NCBI RefSeq assembly: GCF_965223525.1
Contig: NZ_CBDCWX010000004.1
Coordinates: 682,001-746,000 of the forward strand
Source of the DNA: Leptofilum sp965223525
Lineage (GTDB): Bacteria > Chloroflexota > Anaerolineae > Promineifilales > Promineifilaceae
DNA length: 64,000 bases
Direction of reading: 5' to 3'
Shown: positions 33,275-41,593 of the stretch, piece after piece
Position numbering within the stretch: position 1 is the stretch's first letter
Layout of the letters: every line of letters starts with the position of its first letter
The notes under the pieces: generated by a model
Databases searched by the model: none
Seen by the model: the letters and a program-made list of their open reading frames with translations, nothing else
What the model was told of the DNA's origin: nothing
Translations under genes and position numbers: made by a program

Positions 33275-34831
33275 CTAATTTTCGGTGAGCGTCAGTGAAT
33301 AAGCGGCTTCTCCGGCTTCAAAATCTAGCACACCAATGAGGTACATGCCGTCTTCTTCCAGCACAATATTCGCCAACTCATCATCTGTAAACACATTCCC
33401 AATAGCCGCAAAATCTGGCGGGCCGAATAAACCAACCACAAAATCGCCACCCCCCCCGATGGCGCTGGCAGAAATGGTGATATCATCGCCATCACTGCCC
33501 AGGAAACACCAATAATTGATGGCTAGCACTTCGATAGTTTGGTTTACCGTTTGGCCATACTCAAGCCGCCCCTTGATACTGTCTGGAAAGCCACCCGCCT
33601 CGCTAAAAATGAGGCAATATTCGCCGCCAGAGGTGTTGAGGTCATACACTCGAATTTGATAATCGAGGGCAACATTTAGCTGGGCATTGACGATTGATTC
33701 CAATGCCCCGTCGCCACCGCTGTTGGCCTGCTGCACCACATCATCGGCCGGGTCAATAATTTCCAGGACGAGATTGACGGTGGGCTCAGCAATGGCTGTC
33801 ACCGTAATCGCGCCCGTGTTTTCAAATAGAATTGGCCATAGGTGGGCTTCTTCATTGGCCAAAAGCTCCAGCACAGGCTCCTCTGGCGATAAATCATCAA
33901 ATTCAACCGTGTCAAAATCGTTGGGGTTGCGCGTGGCGGTGGAAAGCACTACTGAAGTCGGTGTTGGGTTCCCGCCACCACCGCCGCTGCTGCTGGTTGG
34001 GGTGGCTGTGCCCGCGGCCGGCGTGGTGGTTGGTGTACTGCCGCCGCCACTGGCTGCTGTTGGCGTGTTTGTGGCGTTGGCTGCGCTAGTGGGGGTATTG
34101 GTTGGTGTGGCTCCGCTACCTGACCCACCAGTGGATGACGTGGGCGAGCCGGTGGGCGTGTTGTTGCCAGAGGAAGCTGGCGTGGCGGTGCTGCCGCTGA
34201 CTGGCGTGCCAGCGGGCGGTGGGCCACCCGAATCGTTATCTGTAGACAACGTGGGTGTCGCATTTGGGTTATTGGAAGTATCGGAGATGGAAACGGCCGT
34301 GTCCTCGCCACCGTCTGCAATTTGGCTACCTTCGCCGGTTGGCGTTAGCGTGACGCGGGCAATGGGGCTGGGTGAGATGATGTCACTCACTTTGAGATAC
34401 CAAATTTGGGTATTTACCGCCTCTTTACCGCAGCCAACGGGGCCTTCAAACAGTTGCCAAACCCCGGCTACGGTCATGGTTAAATCATTTGGCAACAGGG
34501 AGCGGAGCTGCGAATCAAATCCACCGACGGCAATGAGGCTGCCATCCTCTGCAGTAAGCTGCCAGGTAGCAGGTGCCGGGTATGGATCGGTGTCGCATAC
34601 CAGCAGCGGAAGCCGCTGGTAGCGGCCCGTTAGCTCAATAAAACGGTTGGCAAACGCTTCTGGGTCTGCGGCCAAATCAGTGATACTGATTTCCAGCGGT
34701 GTCGCTGGATTGAGTGCCTCTTCGGTAACATCTTCATCTGGGAAGGGTGTGGGTGTGGGGCGTTCTTCTCCGTTACAGGAAGCGAATATGGTTAACAGTA
34801 CAAGCAAATAAATAAGATGACGTGATTTCAT
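33275..34831 (-). CDS. PPC-domain lipoprotein with long Thr/Ser/Gly/Pro linker
   Basis: 518 aa from ATG 34831 (RBS AGGA). Lipobox TIFASC gives lipidated Cys at ~19. Residues ~45-165 form an N-terminal domain with three Cys (LLVCDTDPYPAPATW, GPVGCGKEA). Residues ~195-300 are low-complexity (TPTSSTGG, GGGGGNPTPT types), then two PPC-like beta domains (~310-410, ~415-518) such as LVLEIIDPADDVVQQ and DYQIRVYDLNTSGGEYCL. A surface or envelope lipoprotein; function unknown. Confidence 0.78.
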   Translation of the reverse strand: MKSRHLIYLLVLLTIFASCNGEERPTPTPFPDEDVTEEALNPATPLEISITDLAADPEAFANRFIELTGRYQRLPLLVCDTDPYPAPATWQLTAEDGSLIAVGGFDSQLRSLLPNDLTMTVAGVWQLFEGPVGCGKEAVNTQIWYLKVSDIISPSPIARVTLTPTGEGSQIADGGEDTAVSISDTSNNPNATPTLSTDNDSGGPPPAGTPVSGSTATPASSGNNTPTGSPTSSTGGSGSGATPTNTPTSAANATNTPTAASGGGSTPTTTPAAGTATPTSSSGGGGGNPTPTSVVLSTATRNPNDFDTVEFDDLSPEEPVLELLANEEAHLWPILFENTGAITVTAIAEPTVNLVLEIIDPADDVVQQANSGGDGALESIVNAQLNVALDYQIRVYDLNTSGGEYCLIFSEAGGFPDSIKGRLEYGQTVNQTIEVLAINYWCFLGSDGDDITISASAIGGGGDFVVGLFGPPDFAAIGNVFTDDELANIVLEEDGMYLIGVLDFEAGEAAYSLTLTEN

Positions 34832-35003
34832 AATAATTTCCTGGTTCAGAAACAAATAATTTTTTTGCAGACCTGACAGGTTCTGTCGCCAGCTTGAGCG
34901 ATGATCTGCCGTATGATACCAAAATTGGCGGATAAAGTGTGTAATGGTTCATAATTATTCAGCGTGATCACGATCAAAATGATCTAGCAGTAAAGGATTG
35001 ATT

Positions 35004-35993
35004 ATGGAATACAATGACCCGATTTACGGTTCTGTTATCATCACAGAGCCAGTTTTACAGGTGCTAATTCAGTCCCAAGCGGTACAACGGCTGAAAGGCG
35101 TGTTGCAACATGGCATAACTGGTTTGATTGGCCTAACAGAGCCGATTAGCCGGTTTGATCATTCGCTAGGGGCAATGCTGTTGGTGCGGCGGCTGGGTAG
35201 TTCGGTGCCAGAGCAAATCGGCGCGTTGCTGCATGATGTGAGCCACACGGCGTTTAGCCATGTGATTGATTATGTTTTGGATGACCATGATGGCCAGAGC
35301 TTTCACGATGAGATGAAGGAAACATATATGGCTACCACAGATTTGCCAGATATTTTGAGCCAGTTTGGTTACAACTGGGCTAACTTTGTGGATGAGGCGC
35401 AGTTTCCGCTGCTGGAACAGCCATCGCCACGACTGTGTGCTGATCGGATTGATTATTTTTTGCGGGATTGCAGGGGGTTGGGACTGGCGACTGAGGCGGA
35501 CATTGCGCGGGTGATTGACGATTTAGTAGTGGTGAACGGCCGTATCGCGCTTAAAAGCATTGACATCGCCCGTTGGTTTGGGGAGACGTTTATGCAGGCA
35601 GACGACAGTAGCTGGGCCAACTTCCGTGAGGTGGGGCTGTATGAGCTAACGGCGCGGGCCATCCGGCGTGGGCTGACTATTGGCTTGATTTCGCAAGATG
35701 ATTTTTGGTGGACCGATGCGGTTTTGTGGCAAAAGCTGTGCGCTGTGGAGGATGACGCACTGCAAACATTGCTGGCGCAGGTCTCTTTGGAAACACAGTT
35801 TGTGTGGGATGAGGACAATCCGACGTTCCGGGTGAGCACCAAGTTGCGGGCGGTAGACCCGGATTTGTGGCTGGATGGTGAGTTACGGCCGTTATCCACG
35901 CTTGACCCCGATTTTGCCACCAGGCGGGAAGCGTATCTAAGCCGCAAACAAGGTGCCTGGCCGATGCGGGTCATAAGTAAGAATGATGCGTAA
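35004..35993 (+). CDS. HD-domain phosphohydrolase
   Basis: 329 aa from ATG 35004 (RBS AAAGGA). Metal ligands: His in SRFDHSLGAML, the HD pair in ALLHDVSHTAFSH, and a later Asp in CADRIDYFLRD. This is the pattern of dNTPase/SAMHD1-like and related HD hydrolases. Likely acts on a nucleotide or phosphoester; substrate not evident. Confidence 0.85.
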   Translation: MEYNDPIYGSVIITEPVLQVLIQSQAVQRLKGVLQHGITGLIGLTEPISRFDHSLGAMLLVRRLGSSVPEQIGALLHDVSHTAFSHVIDYVLDDHDGQSFHDEMKETYMATTDLPDILSQFGYNWANFVDEAQFPLLEQPSPRLCADRIDYFLRDCRGLGLATEADIARVIDDLVVVNGRIALKSIDIARWFGETFMQADDSSWANFREVGLYELTARAIRRGLTIGLISQDDFWWTDAVLWQKLCAVEDDALQTLLAQVSLETQFVWDEDNPTFRVSTKLRAVDPDLWLDGELRPLSTLDPDFATRREAYLSRKQGAWPMRVISKNDA

Positions 35994-36045
35994 AACGTGA
36001 AACATGATGTGTACAAAACGGTCACGTATCACTCAAAGGTGAAAA

Positions 36046-36669
36046 ATGCAATTGAACCCAGAAGAATTAACCAATAAAGAACGCTACAAGCTGATGATTG
36101 GCGCGATTGTGCCTCGACCCATTGCTTGGGTTAGCACAGTGGACGCAGAAGGACGACCGAATTTGGCACCGTTTTCTTTTTTTACGGCCGTATGCCCCAA
36201 CCCCATGACGCTGCTGTTTGCTCCTGGCTGGAGCGACATGCGCGGGCGGATGAAGGATACGCTACACAACATTCATGCTGTGCCAGAGTTTGTCATCAAT
36301 ATCGTGAACGAAGCGACGGCCGAAGCGATGAACATGACGGCGACAGAGTTCGAGGCTGGGGTGGATGAGTTTGCCTGGGCAGGCGTGACGCCCGCTCAGA
36401 GCCAGACCATTCGCGTGCCGCGCGTAACGGAAGCACCAATTGCCTTTGAGTGCAAGCTACAACAGATTGTGATGGTGCGTGAAGGGCCGGGTGGCGGTGC
36501 GGCCGTTTTGGGTGAAGTGCAATCAATTTTTGTGCAGGACGGTTTGTATGAAAACGGCCGTATCTCCCCAGAAAAACTGCAGCCAATTGGCCGAATGGCG
36601 GGGGCGAGTTACGCTCATATCAACGACTTTTTCGAGATGCACCGTGTTCCGCCATCAAATGATGATTAG
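36046..36669 (+). CDS. Flavin reductase-like FMN-binding protein
   Basis: 207 aa split-barrel flavoprotein: VPRPIAWVSTVDAEGRPNL, APFSFFTAVCPNPMTLLF, HNIHAVPEFVINIVNE. The fold binds FMN and often reduces flavins or acts with a partner oxygenase. Follows the HD gene by 52 nt on the same strand. Confidence 0.88.
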   Translation: MQLNPEELTNKERYKLMIGAIVPRPIAWVSTVDAEGRPNLAPFSFFTAVCPNPMTLLFAPGWSDMRGRMKDTLHNIHAVPEFVINIVNEATAEAMNMTATEFEAGVDEFAWAGVTPAQSQTIRVPRVTEAPIAFECKLQQIVMVREGPGGGAAVLGEVQSIFVQDGLYENGRISPEKLQPIGRMAGASYAHINDFFEMHRVPPSNDD

Positions 36670-36728
36670 CCACAGAGGACACAGAGATTTAAGAGGGTTT
36701 TCTCTTTTTCCTCTGTGTCCTCTGTGGC
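36669..36728. repeat. Dispersed hairpin repeat, perfect 18-bp arms
   Basis: GCCACAGAGGACACAGAG (36669-36686) / CTCTGTGTCCTCTGTGGC (36711-36728), starting right at the flavoprotein stop and ending 6 nt before the convergent SDR stop. Best-preserved member of the family at 24053 and 26803. Confidence 0.8.
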
Positions 36729-36734
36729 AAAAAT

Positions 36735-37604
36735 TCAAGCCAGGCCTGTGAGTTGCTCGCTAATTTGCCAGAGGCGTTGGGCAACGGCCATGTCGTATGA
36801 TTCTTTGGATGATTTGATAGGCTTTTTCTTGTCGAAATATTTGCCCGTGACACCTTCAACCTCGGGGGAGCTGGCCAGATAAATTTGGGTCTCTGCGCCT
36901 TTTTCGGGCGTGAGCAGGAACGGCCGTATCAGTTTGAAAAACCAACCCATTACCCCCTCACCTTGCCCAAAACCGGTGGCTACGCCCCCTGGATGCAGCG
37001 CATTGGCCGTCACCCCACTGCCTTCCAGTCGCCGCGCCAGTTCATAGGTAAAGAGAATGTTGGCCAGTTTAGATTGGCCGTAAGCGACAAGGCTGCGGTA
37101 TTTCTTGGCCTGCATCAAATCATCGAAATTGATTGGTCCCCCGATATGTGCCCCGGATGAGACGACGACAATGCGGGCGGGCGCAGACGCTTTTAGCAAA
37201 TCCAGCAGCAAGTTGGTAAGCAAGAAGTAGCCTAGATGGTTGAGGGCAAAAGTCATCTCATAGCCGTCTACTGAAAGCTGCCGATTTTTGAAGATGGCAC
37301 CTGCATTGTTAATGAGGATGTCTAGACGGCTGTAAGCTGCTTTAAATTGCGCTGCTAACTGGCGTATGCTCTCCAGGCTTGAGAGGTCTGCCAGTAGCAA
37401 ATGAACCTGATTGCTGCCGCTGGTTTGCCGCACGTCGGCCAATGCTGCCTCGCCCCGCTCCTGGCTGCGGGTGACCATCACCACAGTTGATCCCATTTTG
37501 GCAAGCTCACGGGCTGTCGCCTTGCCCAGACCAGAATTCGCGCCTGTGACTAGGCAAACTTTTCCTGATAAAGCGTTGTCAGATTTGTTTATTGATTGGG
37601 ACAT
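36735..37604 (-). CDS. Short-chain dehydrogenase/reductase (retinol-dehydrogenase-like)
   Basis: 289 aa SDR. Cofactor motif VTGANSGLGKATA, ILINNAGAI, catalytic Ser in VVVSSGAH and Tyr/Lys in YGQSKLANI, then LHPGGVATGF. Arg after the Gly motif (VTRSQER) suggests NADP(H). Substrate unknown. Confidence 0.9.
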   Translation of the reverse strand: MSQSINKSDNALSGKVCLVTGANSGLGKATARELAKMGSTVVMVTRSQERGEAALADVRQTSGSNQVHLLLADLSSLESIRQLAAQFKAAYSRLDILINNAGAIFKNRQLSVDGYEMTFALNHLGYFLLTNLLLDLLKASAPARIVVVSSGAHIGGPINFDDLMQAKKYRSLVAYGQSKLANILFTYELARRLEGSGVTANALHPGGVATGFGQGEGVMGWFFKLIRPFLLTPEKGAETQIYLASSPEVEGVTGKYFDKKKPIKSSKESYDMAVAQRLWQISEQLTGLA

Positions 37605-37657
37605 GATTGCTTCCCTTTTGTGAGAATTGGACTTGCTATTTTTTGTAAGCTGTGTTC

Positions 37658-37768
37658 AGCAAATCACAAGAAGATTTATAAAATAAGCGAACCTTCTTTG
37701 TTGTGATTTGCTCAGGTAAAAGCGGGAGAAATGGCTCTCCTTATTCTCAAAAACTTTTCCGCTTTTAC
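37658..37768 (+). repeat. Two-hairpin dispersed repeat, copy 2
   Basis: In the 313-bp spacer 37605-37917. Stem 1 AGCAAATCACAA (37658-37669) / TTGTGATTTGCT (37701-37712), bridge CAG, stem 2 GTAAAAGCGG (37716-37725) / CCGCTTTTAC (37759-37768) with an inner GGGAGAA/TTCTC stem. Matches the reverse complement of 14749-14857 in stem order, bridge and stem-1 sequence. I see no gene in this spacer. Confidence 0.75.
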
Positions 37769-37917
37769 AACAATGCGCTGCAACAATAACGCATTTTGGC
37801 AAGAGATGACAAAGATTAGGGGCCAAAAGATGCAAAAACTCACGTTTACCTTACTAAATCTTTATGTTAAACTGCTAGCAGCGTTTTTCTACACACAATT
37901 CATTAGCGAGCAGGAAC

Positions 37918-39111
37918 ATGAACGGCCGTACCCCTGAGGAACTCCTAGATATTCTAATCGAGAAATTTAACCTAATTGAACTGCGACAATTGGCCTTTAG
38001 GTTGTCCATTGATTATGATAGGCTGCGAAATCAAAATATAGATGACTTTGCTCTTTCTTTAATCAGATACACGCAACGCCACGATCTTTACGATGATCTT
38101 TGGAACCTTGTCATTTCTGAGCGATCTGGACTTCAGAATGAATTTGGCTTGGGGCAAGCAGAAAAAGTTGATGCCTTTCCAAGTAAAGAACCTAAAGATA
38201 CTTCCTCTAAATATCTAATTGTTTTTCTATTAGCTGTGGCGATAGTAGCAATTATCGCTTCTGCTGCAATACGGCTGGGAAATTCTAGAAGCCGTAACGA
38301 ATTGCCTGTGGCAACGGCCGTTCCCATCGTGGAAAACACGGCCGTTCCCCAAGAAACTCCTTCAACCACGCCCATGCCCATCCCGCCCACGCCAGAACCA
38401 GATGAAACAGATACGGCCGTGCCCACAGACACACCAGAACCAACAAACACACCTACAAACCCGCCGACACCGCCAGACGATAATCCGCCCATTACCGTAA
38501 CGCACGCAGAAGGCGTGGGGACAGTTTACGTCCTGGCTGGCCCAGGCGAGGAGAATGTCAAATTAGGGACATTGGAAGTTAATGAAGGTGGCATCATCAT
38601 TGGCCGTACTGCAAGCAGCGAATGGCTAAAAATTGTGACAGATCGGGGCAAGGAAGGATGGGTAGCCAACTGTGAAGTCGTTATTTCTGAACCAAACCTC
38701 GACGATGTGCCAATAAGTTGGTCTGGCCGCGTGACGCCCAAGATTTGTTCTGTTTCCGAAGATAGTGGAAGTGGAAACGGAAGTGGTGCAGGCAGTACAG
38801 GCTGTGTACAGGTTTCCTTAATAAAAACTGAAGTGCCCGGTAAGCCTTTTGATAATGTTCTTCTTTCTTGGTCTAATGTGCCTGCAACGACGACCCAGCT
38901 GCATTTTTGGGTAACTGGCCCTACCAATGCTGGCGAGTCTGCATACGTTATACACCCAACATTTAGTGATACAGATGTGCCATACGAGGTAGAACTCTAT
39001 CATTTTGAAGATGGTGGTTTTGAGCCTGATGCAACTTATACATACATTGTGCAACCTCACAATGCTTCCAGCGAGGTTATATGCACCACGCAAGGAACAT
39101 TTGTGCCTTAG
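37918..39111 (+). CDS. Membrane protein with EAD-like N-terminal domain, Thr/Pro linker, SH3b and beta domain
   Basis: 397 aa. Residues ~5-75 (LIELRQLAFRLSIDYDRL, LIRYTQRHDLYDDLWNLV) resemble the small helical effector-associated domains (EAD) of bacterial conflict systems. One membrane helix follows (YLIVFLLAVAIVAIIASAA, ~100), then a TPEPTNTPT-type linker (~140-185), an SH3b-like domain (~190-255: GTVYVLAGPGEENVKLGTL, WLKIVTDRGKEGWV), a Ser/Gly linker and a C-terminal beta-sandwich with Cys residues. The EAD would face the cytoplasm and SH3b the outside, as a possible sensor that recruits a cytosolic EAD partner. Confidence 0.65.
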   Translation: MNGRTPEELLDILIEKFNLIELRQLAFRLSIDYDRLRNQNIDDFALSLIRYTQRHDLYDDLWNLVISERSGLQNEFGLGQAEKVDAFPSKEPKDTSSKYLIVFLLAVAIVAIIASAAIRLGNSRSRNELPVATAVPIVENTAVPQETPSTTPMPIPPTPEPDETDTAVPTDTPEPTNTPTNPPTPPDDNPPITVTHAEGVGTVYVLAGPGEENVKLGTLEVNEGGIIIGRTASSEWLKIVTDRGKEGWVANCEVVISEPNLDDVPISWSGRVTPKICSVSEDSGSGNGSGAGSTGCVQVSLIKTEVPGKPFDNVLLSWSNVPATTTQLHFWVTGPTNAGESAYVIHPTFSDTDVPYEVELYHFEDGGFEPDATYTYIVQPHNASSEVICTTQGTFVP

Positions 39112-39185
39112 ACCTTTCGAAAGGGCAAAATTTTTCTCAACCAAGCTCGCATTGACAACCAGATTAGAAGAGGTATGCTTTTTTA

Positions 39186-40319
39186 ATGTCTGACCTGAAA
39201 TATTGGCTTGGCTTCAATTTAGTGAAAGGCATTGGCCCTGCCAAAGTACAAGCTTTGCTAGATTATTACGGCTCTTTAGCCCATGCGTGGCAAGCCAACG
39301 AGTTTGAGTTACAAAAGATTGGCCTCGATAGACGTGCTATTAAAACCTTTTTGAAAACCCGCCAGGAAACTGATTTGGATGCTGCCCTGGCGCGGGTGCA
39401 GCAGACGGGGGTGTCCCTCCTTACCCGGGAAATGCCAGATTATCCCAATTATCTGCATGAAATTCCTAATCCGCCGCCGCTGCTTTATTACCAGGGCGAA
39501 ATTTTGGAGCAAGATCAGTGGGCAGTAGCTGTAGTGGGCACACGACGGTTGACGGCATACGGCCGTCAGGTTACACGAGACCTAGTTGCCGGATTGGTGC
39601 AAAACAACATCACGGTGGTGAGTGGCTTGGCGCGGGGGATTGATGCTATTGCTCATAAAACGGCCATTGAACTTGGTGGCCGCACCTTTGCCGTGCTGGG
39701 GTCTGGTTTGGACTGTATCTATCCGGCCGAGAATCGCACGCTGGCGCAAGAAATTACGCAAGGACAGGGAGCTATCATCAGCGAGTATGGCCTGGGCGTG
39801 CAGCCGGAGGCCAAAAACTTCCCGCCCCGCAACCGTATCATCAGCGGGCTGTCTCTGGGCGTGATTGTGATAGAAGCCGGGGAGCGGAGTGGCGCACTGA
39901 TCACCACCAACTTTGCTCTGGAGCAAGACCGCGATGTGTTTGCCGTACCCGGCAACATCAATAGCCCCGCCAGCCGAGGGCCAAACAAGTTGATTCAAGA
40001 AGGTGCTAAATTGGTCACCAAGGTTGAGGATGTGCTGGAAGAACTGAATTTGCATATGGTAGCGGAGCGAACGGCCGTACAGCTCGTACTACCAGAAACG
40101 GCCGAGGAAATTGCGCTGTATAGCCAGCTATCTGGCCAACCCATTCACATAGACGACCTCAGTCGCTCCACTGGGCTACCCAGCGCGTTGGTGAGCAGCA
40201 CCCTCACGCTGATGGAACTAAAAGGGATGGTACAGCAGGTAGGTGGCATGAACTACATACTTTTGCGTGAAGACGGCCCAATCTACAACACAACTAGCGA
40301 ACCGCCGCAGGAATCTTGA
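39186..40319 (+). CDS. dprA: DNA processing protein DprA
   Basis: 377 aa. Rossmann-like core VSGLARGIDAIAHKTAIE, FAVLGSGLDCIYPAENRTL, NRIISGLSLGVIVIEAGE, GALITTNFALEQDRDVFAV. An N-terminal SAM-like region (LVKGIGPAKVQALL) and a C-terminal winged-helix (~300-360) complete the three-part family layout. Loads RecA on incoming single-stranded DNA in transformation. Confidence 0.95.
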   Translation: MSDLKYWLGFNLVKGIGPAKVQALLDYYGSLAHAWQANEFELQKIGLDRRAIKTFLKTRQETDLDAALARVQQTGVSLLTREMPDYPNYLHEIPNPPPLLYYQGEILEQDQWAVAVVGTRRLTAYGRQVTRDLVAGLVQNNITVVSGLARGIDAIAHKTAIELGGRTFAVLGSGLDCIYPAENRTLAQEITQGQGAIISEYGLGVQPEAKNFPPRNRIISGLSLGVIVIEAGERSGALITTNFALEQDRDVFAVPGNINSPASRGPNKLIQEGAKLVTKVEDVLEELNLHMVAERTAVQLVLPETAEEIALYSQLSGQPIHIDDLSRSTGLPSALVSSTLTLMELKGMVQQVGGMNYILLREDGPIYNTTSEPPQES

Positions 40320-40367
40320 AAACCAAAAAGCGATTACGCAGTGGTTTGCCCAAAACGAGGATAGCAC

Positions 40368-41468
40368 ATGAAAATTATCATTTTTGCCGGTGGCTCTGGC
40401 CGCCGCCTGTGGCCTATTAGCCGTAAAAAATCTCCCAAGCAGTTTGAACCCATTATCGGCGAAAAATCTACGTTGCGGCTGGCGGTTGACCGCGTGGCAA
40501 ATGTGTACGGCGCAGAAAATATCTTCATCTCCACCAATGAAGCCTATGTTGATATGATCCGGGATCATTTGCCAGAGCTACCCAACGCCAACATAATTGG
40601 CGAGCCGACCCGGCGCGATTTGGCCGCGGCCGTTGGCTTGGCAATGGCTCATTTGGCAAAAGCAACCCCTGCCGACGCTTTGGATAGCGAACCAGTCGCT
40701 ATTTTGTGGGGCGATAATTATATGGATCAGGTGGATGTGTTCCGCCGGGTGCTGGATGGCGCGGAGAAATTGGTGGCCAACCAAAAAGCAAAAATTTTGT
40801 TCATTGGGGAAACGCCCCGCTTTGCCAACGACCAGCTTGGCTGGATTGGTTTGGGCGAGGAAAAGGGGACTGTGAACGGCCGTCCTTACTACGGCTTTCA
40901 ATCCCTCAGCTACAGACCTCCGCTGGCAGCGTGCCAAAAGATGTTTGCCGAAAACACGCATGTGTGGAATACTGGCTACTTCGTTACCACAATCGGTTTT
41001 GTGCGGAAACAGTACCAACAGCTGCAACCCACCATGTGGGCTGGTCTCAAAGAAATTGAAGACACAATTGGGCAGCCGAATTATCGGGAGACTTTACATC
41101 GCGTCTATCCAAATTTGGAATCCATGAGCTTTGATGACGCCATTTTGCACCATGTAAACCCTGCTGAGGCGTTGGTGCTACATGGTGAAATGGGCTGGAG
41201 CGATCCAGGCACGCTGTATGCGCTCAAAGAGGCAATTGACCCAGACCTCAAAGCGAATGTAACCAAGGGGCAAGTTGTTGTGGAAGAGTCTAGCGACTGC
41301 CTGGTTTACAATTACGAGTCTGATAAATTGGTGACCGTTATTGGCCTTGAGGGAATGATTGTGGTAAACACGGAAGATGCCATCCTAGTTGTGCATAAGG
41401 ATAATATTCCGCTGGTTAAGAAAATGGTGGACGGTCTGGAAGGGACCGATTTAGAGCCATATAGTTAA
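40368..41468 (+). CDS. Mannose-1-phosphate guanylyltransferase
   Basis: 366 aa nucleotidyltransferase. Signature IFAGGSGRRLWPISRKKSPK followed by QFEPIIGEKSTLRL; FIGETPRFANDQLGWI and GEMGWSDPGTLYAL are also typical. Makes GDP-mannose for glycans. Single domain, without the fused isomerase of ManC/AlgA. 48 nt after dprA. Confidence 0.92.
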   Translation: MKIIIFAGGSGRRLWPISRKKSPKQFEPIIGEKSTLRLAVDRVANVYGAENIFISTNEAYVDMIRDHLPELPNANIIGEPTRRDLAAAVGLAMAHLAKATPADALDSEPVAILWGDNYMDQVDVFRRVLDGAEKLVANQKAKILFIGETPRFANDQLGWIGLGEEKGTVNGRPYYGFQSLSYRPPLAACQKMFAENTHVWNTGYFVTTIGFVRKQYQQLQPTMWAGLKEIEDTIGQPNYRETLHRVYPNLESMSFDDAILHHVNPAEALVLHGEMGWSDPGTLYALKEAIDPDLKANVTKGQVVVEESSDCLVYNYESDKLVTVIGLEGMIVVNTEDAILVVHKDNIPLVKKMVDGLEGTDLEPYS

Positions 41469-41593
41469 TTGTTCCAGATTAGCCCACCAAATCCGGTAAG
41501 TTAATCTGGGATTTGGTGAAAATCGTTTTACTGAAACAGAGAACGTGAAACGTACACCGCGTTTTGCGTTTTTTGTTTGTATAGAGAAAGTTT

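Noticed and set aside
33687..34622. 311-codon plus-strand frame over the PPC lipoprotein
   Set aside because: Shadow of the low-complexity Thr/Ser/Gly linker on the minus strand; the lipoprotein has lipobox, RBS and domains.
37731..37937. 68-codon frame before the EAD-like gene
   Set aside because: Begins inside the hairpin repeat at 37658-37768 and overlaps the next start; no family features.
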